Source: Podospora bellae-mahoneyi
Taxonomy: Eukaryota; Ascomycota; Sordariomycetes; Sordariales; Podosporaceae
Reading direction: 5' to 3'
DNA length: 64,000 nucleotides
Assembly: GCF_035222275.1 (NCBI RefSeq)
Contig: NC_085886.1
Coordinates: 1,798,001 to 1,862,000 of the forward strand
Positions 38,168 to 48,700 of the stretch are shown in pieces. A program made the position numbers and the translations under genes. Positions within the stretch are counted from its first letter, which is position 1. The number at the start of each line of letters is the position of its first letter. The notes under the pieces are model-generated. The model had not been told where the DNA came from. It saw nothing but the letters and a program-made list of their open reading frames with translations, and searched no databases.

Positions 38168-39262
38168 ATGGCTAAGAAACGCGGCCGCCTCCAAGACGCC
38201 CTCAAATCAGCCATCTCCCAGCAAAAACAAAAACCATCTCAGCCTCAAGGTCCCCCCTCCAAGAAACAGAAAACCTCCCAAAATCGCCCCCAACAACAAC
38301 AACAATCCAATAAACCCAAGAAAAAACACCATCAACCCTCCCAATCCGCCCCCATCATCCCCTTTACCCCAACCGACACCATCCTCCTCCTAGGCGAAGC
38401 CGACCTCTCCTTCTCCGCCTCCCTATCCTCCCACCACAAATGCACCGCCCTAACCTCCACCGTCTTCGAACCCTCCCTCCCCGCCCTCCAAGAAAAATAC
38501 CCCCACGTCGAGAAAAACATCTCCCTCCTCCTATCCTCCCCAAACGCTCACCCAAACTCCCCACCAAACAACAACAAACTACTCTACAACATCGACGCCA
38601 CCAAACTCTCCCTCAAAACCCAATCCTTCTCCCGCATAATCTTCAACTTTCCCCACATCGGCGGCAAGTCAAAAGATGTCAACCGACAAGTGAGAGCGAA
38701 TCAGGAGATGCTGGTTGGTTTTTTCCGCCGGGCTCTACTCCATTTGGCGCCAAGGGGAAAGATTATCGTCACGTTGTTTGAGGGGGAGCCGTATACCTTG
38801 TGGAATATCCGTGACCTGGCGCGACATGCCGGGTTGGAGGTGGAGAGGAGCTTCAGGTTTCAGGCGGGAGCGTACCCGGGTTATGCGCATGCTAGGACGT
38901 TGGGGGTGGTGAGGAACAAGAAGACGGGGGAGGTGAGCGAGAGGGCTTGGAAGGGGGAGAGGAGGGAGAGCAGGAGTTTTGTTTTTGTGAGGAAGGGGGA
39001 GGGGGAGAAGCCTGGACAAGGGCAGGGGAAGAAAAGGAAGCAGGAGGAGGAGGAAAGTGAGGAAGAGGAGGAGGAGGAAAGTGAGGAAGAGGAGGAGGAG
39101 GAGTTTGAGGGGTGGGGGGAAAGCGGTGAGGAGGAGGAGAAGGAGGAGGATGCTGATGAGGAGGATGAAGGGTCGTCCGGTGATGAAGTCGATGGTGATG
39201 AAGAAGAAGATGGGGATGAAGCCAGTGATGATGAGACAGCACCAAAAGAAACCCAGGGTTAA
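38168..39262 (+). CDS. 25S rRNA (uridine-N3)-methyltransferase-like protein, Bmt5 family (DUF2431)
   Basis: A single exon of 364 residues. A Lys/Gln-rich nucleolar-type N-terminus (residues 1-60) leads into the DUF2431 domain: DTILLLGEADLSFSASLSSH (SAM-binding loop, usually GEGDFSFS, with Ala for Gly here), LLYNIDATKLS, IIFNFPHIGGKSKDVNRQVR, ANQEMLVGFFRRA and GKIIVTLFEGEPYTLWNIRDLA, then the pattern FQAGAYPGYAHART. The C-terminal 90 residues are almost only Glu, Asp, Ser and Gly. Yeast Bmt5 methylates U2634 of 25S rRNA in the nucleolus; this protein probably does the equivalent. Base use shifts from C-rich to G-rich mid-gene, as in the oxidoreductase gene, without any break in the frame. Confidence 0.9.
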   Translation: MAKKRGRLQDALKSAISQQKQKPSQPQGPPSKKQKTSQNRPQQQQQSNKPKKKHHQPSQSAPIIPFTPTDTILLLGEADLSFSASLSSHHKCTALTSTVFEPSLPALQEKYPHVEKNISLLLSSPNAHPNSPPNNNKLLYNIDATKLSLKTQSFSRIIFNFPHIGGKSKDVNRQVRANQEMLVGFFRRALLHLAPRGKIIVTLFEGEPYTLWNIRDLARHAGLEVERSFRFQAGAYPGYAHARTLGVVRNKKTGEVSERAWKGERRESRSFVFVRKGEGEKPGQGQGKKRKQEEEESEEEEEEESEEEEEEEFEGWGESGEEEEKEEDADEEDEGSSGDEVDGDEEEDGDEASDDETAPKETQG

Positions 39263-39430
39263 GGTCGACACGGTGGTTGTTTCACTGATCTTGAAAATCT
39301 CGAGATGGAAGGGAGAACATCTTTATTGACACTACAGAAACCATGTCGTCACTACAATCCTCCTCACTCACCACTGCCCCGTTGCGAAGTCTCCCACTCC
39401 ACCATCCCAAAACCACCCTCGAGTTGAGAC

Positions 39431-39786
39431 CTAGCAGTAATCACTGTGATCAGCACCACCATTGATGCACCCGCTAGTCCGGCAAAAGGCCTGGAAAATG
39501 ATGTTTCCATCACTCTTGCAAAAGAACAAGGAGTTATTGATATGGGCAGAATCAGTCGGCTGGCCAGAGCCCTGGAGAGCCTCGATGATTTGGTCATAGT
39601 AGTTGCCTACACGAAGGCGATATGTTAGCTGTCTCATCAGGTAATGAAGAAGCTAGGTTATGGTCACTGACCCTTGTTAAGCAGTCCGCGTCCGCAGTAC
39701 ATCAGGCTACCCTTGCAGTTTTTGGCAAGAGCGGCCGGGGCCATGGTGAGGGCGATAAGGGCGACGGCGGTGGTGAATTTGACCAT
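39431..39786 (-). CDS. Small secreted six-cysteine protein, effector-like
   Basis: Exons 39786-39672 and 39606-39431 give 96 residues. The intron (65 bp) has a GTCAGT donor, an AGCTAAC branch point and a GTGTAG acceptor. A signal peptide ends near residue 21 (VALIALTMAPAALA). The mature part of about 75 residues has six cysteines (in KNC, MYC, FFC, AFC, SGC and DYC at the very C-terminus), enough for three disulfides. No family recognised. Such proteins in filamentous fungi act outside the cell as effectors, antimicrobial proteins or surface proteins; which applies here cannot be told. The 3' end is 168 bp from the converging methyltransferase gene. Confidence 0.8.
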
Positions 39787-42784
39787 TTTGACAGTGGTTG
39801 AAGCGGTATAAAGCGGTAGTGTTTGGTATATAGCCTAAGAAGATGTGATGGTTGAGGTTGGATTGATGATGAGAATACTGGAAGTTTGCGGGGCGTTTTC
39901 AAACGCTTTTTATTCTCACCTCGAAGGATTTGGTCGCTGCGGCATTCAAGATCTGAGTTTACACTCTTGATCATATGTCGACTCAGATTCAAGTCATGTT
40001 GATAGGTGTTGGTGAGCTCCGCGGACCCGAGTTGAAAGTGTCAGCATTTGCAAGGGAATGAGGCTATTCCCGAGGTCGGTACTACCATCGCCTCACAGAG
40101 CTGGCGGGTAATTGAAATCTGAGCATCAGAACATGAAATGAAGCGCAGCATATCAAATCACCCGGAACCCAGGGCCAATATAACAAGAGGTTGAGCAATG
40201 TACTCGGCTTCAATCTGGCTTCGAACACACATGAGGCAACAAACTTTCGAGGACCGAATACATGAGTAAATCTCATTTCCCAACTTTCTCAGAGTCCTTA
40301 TCGCTTTATTTATCTGAAGATTATGCGCCCTGCTGTGACGGTGAAGGAGATGAAGGAAATCCATGGACCATCAGAAATGAGCTTTCACTTCGACCTCTCA
40401 AGTCCGTCAGGCCACTACTCTTCTTCCGTTTGTCTATTGTTACCAGGGAAAACCTCGAGTTTGCCACTCTTGTGATCGAGTCTTTCGGGTCGATATCTTT
40501 TTTTGTACAATACCTAGAGGACGGACAACTCGTAAATCAAGAGCAGACTTTCATCTTATTGCACATTGAGCTCTACTGCCCTCGGTTCGCTCTTTCCAAG
40601 ACAAGTCAACTCGGCCTCCTGTCACATGCTTTATGCCGTGCACAGTTCTTCAAAAAGACGTCATCTCATTTAGAATTAGAGTATGTGAAACGACAGCATA
40701 CCACATTACATAACCTTTGCCATTCAGAGGCTAGCTAACATCGGCCAGCGCGATGTTTACATCTACACAAACCATCCACACATACGCCCCCATTCATCAC
40801 AGCCTGCCTCAAAAGTGCACTTTTCAAGCGAGCCGAAACAGCCCAGCCATGATCTAGGTATCAATTCAAGTTGATACCTCCGCCTCAAAGTCTTCAAGTC
40901 CAAGTTTGTACCTGGTCATGCAGCCCCCAGACTAGCTCACATGCAAGCACCCGTTTGCTCCCTGCACCTCCTTCCACGTCCGGCTCACCGGCTTTAAAAA
41001 TTCCCCCGTTCTTGCGACAGGATTTGCTCAACTTCCTGTGTGTCCCCGGCTCCCATCCCCGTCTTGGCTTTGTCAAGTTTTTCTCCCTAGAGGCACGCCA
41101 CATCAAAATTCCAGCAACCAGGAAACTCTCACCCGCACTTTCCACGCCATCACGTACATGAAATACGCCTCGCGATATATTTTGTCCAACCTTACTACTT
41201 CCCCAAACCAACTGGGTTTCTTCAAGAGTGGGGGTCAGGTTCGTCTGTTTCTTCAAGCTCGGTGCACAACCTTAGGTAGTTTCTCCTTCTTCTTCTTTCC
41301 CCATAACCAAAGAACCAGAGTCTGCATGCCTTCGGAATAACCTCCCTACTTACACTCAAACTTTCGGCAGCAACCGATCTCGCCCCAGGCAAAAAAAGAA
41401 AAAGAAGAAAAAAACTATCAGATCGTACGATGAGCCTCCCGCCTCTGCATCTCATGAAAACACACACTCCCAACGCCGCCCGCCCCCCTTCGTATCTGTT
41501 GCTTGCCTCTTGCCTCGTGCCTCTTGCCTAGTCAGAAGATAGATCACATCTCTGAACTCATAAGTAACAACTCTCACCCCACTCCCCTGTGTCATATCAT
41601 GTTTCCTTCCGTCAGGCCTCGGCCGAGCCCCCGAAAAATCGGACATGCCTTACCTATCATTCAGCTTGGATGTTGAACCGGAGAAGCTCAAACCGAGGTT
41701 CCCTAGGTAAGCCCCCATCTAAGCCCCACACACAGAGAACGGTTAGGAGCAGGATGCATATGCGATCCCGGAAGATAGAGTACGCAAAATATGCAAAGGC
41801 TTTTCATCCTTATCCAGTGCTTTCATCAACTTCTCCTCGACCCTTCCAGGCACACACACACACACCATACTGGAAGTGCTTTTCTGACCGAGAGAGGGGC
41901 CGAGATGCTATACTACCCTCCTACACATATGGGTGATTCTACTTTGCTTCTTTGATAATGTTATTCTAGGTTGGTAGGCAGGCAGGGTTACGATCGATCG
42001 ACATACATCTTGATGATCCACGAGCCTTCAAAACCGGGGGAAGGTGATAGCCGGGGAGAGACATGAATGTCATCTGGGAAAGTTGAGAAAAGAAGCTACC
42101 ATGATGATCACCTCCAACTGGGTAACCCGAAAGGAAAAGAAAGGATGGTTCTACATACAGGCAAACCCCCCAGCCCCCCTCAAACGTTGAATCACACCCC
42201 CCCTTTTTAGACCAATCCCCGTCCCTTACCCACCTCTTTGTCAAGCCTCAAGTCAATTACACCAGTGGTGAAACACCACCACAAAGGAATCCCACATCAT
42301 CAACACCACCACCATCTTTAACCCCCTTCCACCACCATCCTCACCCCTTACCTCGTATAACCTCTCTCTCTCAAAGAAACCGTAAACAAGAACGACAGGC
42401 TGTCAATAACACCGAAACCCTCCCCTACCAAGCAACTACCCAAGCAGTCAGCCCTTTCAAGGCTACCCAAAGATTATCCCAGCTGAAAGCCCACCCAAAA
42501 GTAAACAAAGAACCCCCCCTCCCCCTTCCCCTTCCCCTCCCCCAAAATATCACACGTCACATTACGGTCCAACCCCTCCTCCCCCATTTTGCCCGCACTC
42601 CACACATCTTCCCAGCTTTGTACAACCAGTCTCAATACATGTTGAAAATTCCCAAAGACCATCCATGCATGACCAAGCCAAAACCGCCGTGGGCAAAATA
42701 ACTACTAGCTATGTAAATAAAACCAAGACAAGATAGCATCATCCTGAACCACGCATAAAAAGATACCTAGGCAATCAAAACTCC

Positions 42785-42860
42785 TCTAAAGATAGCTTGT
42801 AGGTTTTCGGGATAGTTTGTAAATTTTTAAAAGATAATCTGTATGCCTTTAAAAGAGAGA
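42785..42860. repeat. 21-22-bp minisatellite, family also at 62.6 kb
   Basis: Four diverged units spaced 21-22 bp carry the core AAAGATAGcTTGTAgg: cores at 42788, 42809, 42830 and 42852. The same type of unit (CCTnAAAAGATAGTTA) occurs near 62600-62730. Confidence 0.6.
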
Positions 42861-43180
42861 TTTAACTCTCCATCATTACGCCTTTTCTGCCTGATAGAAC
42901 CGGTTATTCTTGTTCATGGCATGCCAGCAGGTCAATGAGTTCTGCCTGGCCTTCCGCACCAAGCATACCACAAGATGTCAACAGTAGATAGCCACCAACA
43001 CTCTTTAGACTCCCACTCTCAACAGAACTCTCTTTATTCAACTAACTCGCACTACCCTTATTAACCCCCTCCCCCCCTCTCCCCTTCCCTAAACTATCCC
43101 ATTGCACAAAGCCAAAAACAACCAAACACACAAATCGACACTTGTGAGAAAATGTCCCTTATCCACCCCATAGCAACAAC

Positions 43181-43323
43181 AAGAAGAAGAAGAAGAAGAA
43201 GAAGAAGAAGAAGAAGAAGAAGAAGAAGAAGAAGAAGAAGAAGAAGAAGAAGAAGAAGAAGAAGAAGAAGAAGAAGAAGAAGAAGAAGAAGAAGAAGAAG
43301 AAGAAGAAGAAGAAGAAGAAGAA
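43181..43323. repeat. (AAG)n microsatellite, about 48 units, uninterrupted
   Basis: 143 bp of perfect AAG/CTT repeat. It gives long poly-Arg, poly-Lys, poly-Ser and poly-Leu frames that are artefacts. It lies about 0.55 kb downstream of the DUF2841 stop codon, with CTT on the gene's sense strand. Confidence 0.97.
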
Positions 43324-43878
43324 AACAAGATTTCATAACAGCCATAAACAATTCCCCCCCAATGCAAAAGGTCCCAACACTAACCCCCCAATCCCCCATG
43401 TCAAGAGCCCCTTTCAACAGACGGGAATTTATTACCGACAAAGAAAAAAGTGCAACAGACCAGCATCAGAATACCCAAGTAAAGAAACAAACTCATGCAA
43501 AAAGATCGATCCCCTCTATCCAATCCACCCGACTGCTCACCCGGAGCAAGCGATGTTACTTTGCGCCTTAACCGCAAAAAACCGATAGAAGCAAAGGACA
43601 AAATTCGCTGTTGCTGAACCCCCAAAGAAAGCTGCAAACCCAAACTGTGCTCCTGAATGTAAAAAAAGAAAATGGCAGTCATCAATCTGTAGCGCCACGC
43701 TCAAGAAGAGAAAACCCGAATTAATCCAACCAACCCACTTCACCCATCTCCTGTGCTGTTGTCCACATCAGTCTCCGTTTTGCCTGTCAAGATACCCAAA
43801 AGCAGTCAACCACCCATTTGTGCAAAGTTGTTGTTATTGTTGCTGTGCATCCCCTAACCCCCACCTATCGCCCCATGG

Positions 43879-45751
43879 CTACTGTGACCCGTCTCTGGGA
43901 AACCTCCCCGTTGGCGATAGGTAACTGTTATTACGATATAGAGTGTGAGAACCCGGCAGCGTCTCATATCCCGACGTCAAATAGGATTGGGGCTGCAAAG
44001 ACGGGGCTTGCTCATGAGTTGGATAACCGTGCGATGTATGTGCCGGTTGCGCTTGCGTGTATGTATACATCCCCGACGCCGTCGTCTGAGCCGCCGGATT
44101 GTGTTGCCACTGAGTTGGATACAGCGTCGCCGGTCCGGTCGATCCTCCAAAATCGGCAGCAGATCCGTACATGGCTCGGCGGCTGTTGTCAACCTCTTGC
44201 ATTGGACTGGCCAGATGAGATGGCCCGCCAACCGTCAGGGAAACTCCTTCCACATAGTTTTGCTGTGTTGGTGCCAAATCGGTATGCACGATTGCGGGAC
44301 CGGGATGAGCATCGCGCATCGCCATGTCGCTTCCGTAGCTCTGGACAGACATGGTTCGGGCGATGGGGTCCGGGGCATCACCGGTATCCTCCTCACGCTT
44401 GACTCGCTCGTATTCGGCCTCATGCCCATCGTCGTCGTCGTCCTCGGGCTCGTGGTTGTCCGCCGTCACGAAGATTTGGGTGGTGGGGTCTGCAGGACAT
44501 GTTAATCATTAGAAACTCAGTGCCTCAGTTTGCTCAGCACTCACCGATCTCACCCCTCTTGAGCTTCTCTTCCGCCTTTGCTACCTTAAATGCCTCCTTG
44601 AGCCACAGTTTCTTCTTCATGTTCTCCCCCGAGGCATTGAAGAAAGAGGCGGCAGCATCCATAGCAGCCTCCTCCAGCTTGGCCACAGTCAGATGTTGCG
44701 ACCGAATGTCCTCGTGTTGCTTATGATTCGGCTCAGTAAGCATGCGGAGGATATGGGTCAGCAGGTGCACACGCTCTAATCAAAATATTAGCAACCTGGC
44801 GTTCTTTCAGATTCAGATACCCAAGAGTATGATGGTACACAGACCTTCTTTCTTGATGTGATCCGGTTCCTTGTGCCTCAAAAGCACTCTGTTAGGACCA
44901 TAGTCATTCGGCCACCACCTTGGTGCCGCCTCTTGACCCTTTGTATAAGGATGGTTCGTCTGCTTTTTGGGCTCCATGAGCTTCACAAAGGCCTTGGCGA
45001 TGCACCGGCAGAGGATCTGGTGACAGAGCCGAAAACGACGTTCATAAAAGGCCCGCACAACATCCGAATCTCCAATCATGATGGTGGTCTTCCTCGACCC
45101 GGCAGTGACAGTAGCAACCTCCTCCTCCTCCAACGACCGTGGTGCTCTGGCCCGTCGTGGGCGTTTCCTGCGTTGGGAGGCAGCGCCATGATCAAACTCG
45201 TCATGATCATATCCTCTGTCGTGACGACCGTATGGGCCTACAGCATGCGCATAATAGAGATCATTACCAGAATAATCTCCCTGAAGAGGGCCAGTCTCTC
45301 CTGCAATCGTGTTAGCATACATCGGAATGAAAGATGACATGGATGAGGTTCCGTACTTGATGCGTGTGGGGGTATTCCTTGCTGATACTGCAGAAAGATG
45401 TTCATGTGGAACATCCTGCTAGCATCTACCGCATCGACATTCTCTGGACCGGAAAAAAAAGCGTGCTCGCCATTCTCGAGGGTAACTGCAAGAAAGAAGT
45501 TTTTGTGGTTGATGTGGCAGACTTCTCGCAACGCTCTGCCAACTGTCTGCAACACTGTTAGTTCCTGTTTTCAGGAAGAGAGGAGATGAGATTCAGTTCT
45601 AGACACGTACTGCAGGAGGCACTGTTCTGACAGAATCTGGTGCCAGGTAACGGCCATCCCCTGGAGCCGGCATCAGACCGGCTCTTTCTGGTTGCCACGC
45701 TTGCCTTGGATGAGCAGGTCGGGGATAGACATGGCTTTGAGTATTAACCAT
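43879..45751 (-). CDS. DUF2841 domain protein
   Basis: Five exons, 45751-45611, 45546-45357, 45300-44845, 44775-44545 and 44489-43879, give 542 residues; all four introns are 54-70 bp with GT..AG ends and the phases agree. The central block is the DUF2841 type: GDSDVVRAFYERRFRLCHQ, CIAKAFVKLMEPKKQTNHPY, WWPNDYGPNRVLLRHKEPDH and ERVHLLTHILRMLTE. A basic patch (SQRRKRPRRARAPR, near residue 140) could be a nuclear signal. The last 200 residues are disordered, acidic at first (EPEDDDDDGHEAEYERVKRE) and then rich in Gln, Ser and Tyr. The family is fungal with no known reaction. Its composition suggests a nuclear regulatory protein, which is inference. The gene is preceded by a 7.8-kb gene-free interval. 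Confidence 0.8.
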
Positions 45752-48700
45752 GATTGCGGTGAGTCGACTTGAGCTCAAAGTTGTGATGGTGCTAGGTGAG
45801 GTTGGAGGTGTTGCAGTGCTGGAATCAGATGGGTCTGGGGGGCTTCACGCTGATATATCCGTTGGCACCCAATCACTTGTGCCCAGGGGGGTCAGACAGC
45901 CTTTGTTGGATGGTTGTGATAGCGACAGAGCCTGAAGGTGAAGGAACCCTTGCTAGTGTTTAGCAGAGAGAGGAAGCTTGCCAAGACGCCGTCAACTTAT
46001 TGCAGGCGAGCAGACGTTGGTCAACGGTGCCAAAGGTTAGGGAAGCCACGGGTATTCCTGATGATCGGATGGAACGGAAGGCAACGTGCTGGTGGCCGAG
46101 ATGGAGACGGGAGGGGGACCAAACAGCCAGAGGCCCTGGATAGTCCAATGACAGCTCTGATGGGGACAGTAATGGCTGGGCCACAAAGAAGGTCGATGGC
46201 TGCTTGTCAGGGAGCAATTTCAGTGCTGTTTGCGATATTGATGCTGGAGGTGGAGACACTGGGGTGCTGGTCTCAAACACAAGTGTGAGATTGGGGCTGC
46301 GAACTCCTGGGTGGGAGATGGACCACGGTCAGTCTTTGTTGTCTGCAAGTCGCATGAGACACTCTGGTAGTCAGGACTCACCAGTCAACGGCGGTTCTCT
46401 TCCGTCTAATATCCACCAGTGGCTGGACCCTCAATGTAGCTGATGTGGGTGCAGGATGCTGATGTCAATGTGGAGGTGAGAAGGTGCGTGCATGTGGGTG
46501 TGTGGGTAAAAACAAAAGTGTATATAGTGTGTAGAAATACGTATGTATGCGGGTAAGGAGGGCGCCCCCTGCCTTTCAAGAAGCTGGTCCTGAATCCAGC
46601 CTGGATCCTTGGGCGCAAGGAACCTCGAAAAAGCAGCGGCTAACGACAAGCAGAACACGAAAAGGTGGCGGGAGCAGGCCGGCCTAGACGGAACAGACAG
46701 TGGTTTGAAAAATTCCCAACACTGAAGACGATAGTCCTGACGATCGTGGGGGAGAGCGCAAGAAATGGCAGATCGAGTACATGCAGAAATGTATGCAATA
46801 AGCAGCTGTCACTCTGCTGCCGAGCTGGTGATCACCACGAGCAGGGCCGAGCTTAGAGGCTTGGTGCTGGAGGTGACTGGCTCCGCTCTTGTTGAAGAGC
46901 GTGTGGGTGGTGAGGGCTAGTGTGTGAATGGTGAGAGAGTTCCGGTGGTGTCAGAGGAACAGTCAGTATGTCGAGTTGGGCTTGTCGTGGGTTCATGCAG
47001 GTGTCGAAACAATGCTAGACCAGAGAGAGAGTGCTTCCGAAAAAGGAGGCAGGAGACGGGGGAGGAAAATATAGAAGGGATCGACCGCTTGTCACACAGA
47101 AAAAAACAGTTAACAGCTACAAATTTCTGGGCATTTGATTTGAGGCTTCAAATCGGTAGGCTGTCGGGGTTGGGACCACAGACGTCAGCACAGAGGGCGA
47201 GAGAGTACGACAGCGGACAAACGAGTGGGTGATTGTTCGACTCGATAACCAGTTTGAACTTGGCAGCCCAACTGCAGGGTGGCCAGGCACTGCAGGACGG
47301 ACTGCAGCGGCAGCGGGCTTTGCTCTCAAGGCGACTCGATTGGGACCTTGGGAGTGTCGGGTCGCACTGTAGTTGCATGTATATCGGGAGCGTGCAGCGG
47401 GGTCTGGGAGAGACGACGACGGTGGTGGTGGTGGTGAGGGGGTGTGCCAAACGCCGTCGATTCACCCATGGCCTCAGCCGGCATGGGTCCATGTTGCAAG
47501 ACAGCCCCCCAGCCCGTGTTCGACTTTACTCTTGCTGTCCACCAGGCGGCAACACCGTTGTTACGATGCGATAAGTGCCACAGGAGCTTGACCTTTCTGT
47601 GATCTGTGGCACCTAAGTAAACGTGTACTGATGAGGGCCTGATACATTCCATATACCTCATGTCCTACCTTCTTAACATGATGGCAGAGGCCGTGGTGAT
47701 ATCGCAATGTATGCTGCCCCTGGCAGTCCTAAATCTCGCAGAGCAACCAACACGAGGGGACGGCCGACTGTCGGCACAGTTGTACGAGTACTGTATTCGT
47801 ACTGTTAGGTGCTGGCCTGGTGAGGAGAGAGGTGAGACAAAATGATGAGGCGTCAGCCGTCGAGCTGCTCCTGGATACCTGGTAAAGGTCCAAGCTCCTC
47901 AAGCTCCTCAAGCTTCCGCCAGGTTAGGTAGATCCCGTCCCTGTGGGGCCGGGGCGGGGGTTAGTTACGGGGGTCCACCGACTGCGGGAGTTCGCGATTT
48001 CGTGGATCCCGGAAACAGCTTCCCAAAGAAGGCGCGACAGCTTCGGCGAGGTGGAGTCGTCGAGAGCACGAGCCAATTGTCTGATGAAAGTGTCCAAAGT
48101 TTATCATGACAGATGATGCCCTCGTCTATGCTGTGCTCTACTCCTCAGGCAGATACCGAGATGCCCAAACGATTTGACGCGCATTGCCAAGGACACAGTC
48201 GTCCTGCCAGTGGATATGGGGCGATGATCAATGCCTCGGTATGCTCCTTGTTGTGCATAATCTAAGATCTCCATCTCCGCCAGCAGATGCCCAACTCTGC
48301 TCTCCCTCACGAAGCAGGCTAGAGCATTAATCATCGCTTAGGTGACCTGCCCAACTGCTGCCATGCTGCGGCCAGAGATGCACGCAGTAAGCAGCAAGAT
48401 GGATGGGGAAATCAAGGGATGCACTTGTCGCCGAATTCTGCTCTTGCTGCATTGTTGCGCTTCCAGCTTGTCAGGCTTTTGATGTGACGTTGCTGATTCG
48501 ACTCGACCGGTCTCCGCCAACCGCTGTGTACCGTACCCGAGCATAGCCTAATGGTGCATTTTCAGGCCAAACACCTTCTATCGTCAGAAATCAATTGCCC
48601 AGTGACAACTGGGCAAAAAATAACATATACCGCATCGATGCCAGAGCTGCAATTGCACCAGGAGAGTGCGTGCTGACCACACCACACTCAACCGTTGGGC

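Larger units (their letters stand above)
39787..43878. other. Gene-poor intergenic region with repeats
   Basis: 4.1 kb. A frame of 158 codons at 40262-40738 has no recognisable content. The stretch includes a 21-bp minisatellite (42785-42860), C-rich and T-rich tracts, and the AAG microsatellite (43181-43323). The 3' end of the DUF2841 transcript probably extends into it. Confidence 0.5.

Noticed and set aside
38735-39271. Minus-strand Leu-rich frame resembling a membrane protein
   Set aside because: It is the complement of the Glu-rich tail of the methyltransferase gene.
40262-40738. 158-codon plus-strand frame
   Set aside because: No recognised domain, no splice partners, and the composition does not match neighbouring genes. 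It remains possible but unsupported.
43089-43571. Long poly-Ser, poly-Leu and poly-Arg reading frames
   Set aside because: All arise from the AAG microsatellite at 43181-43323; no flanking sequence looks coding.
47225-47245. B-box-like GTTCGACTC, possible tRNA gene
   Set aside because: No matching T-arm stem, A box or acceptor stem could be found around it.
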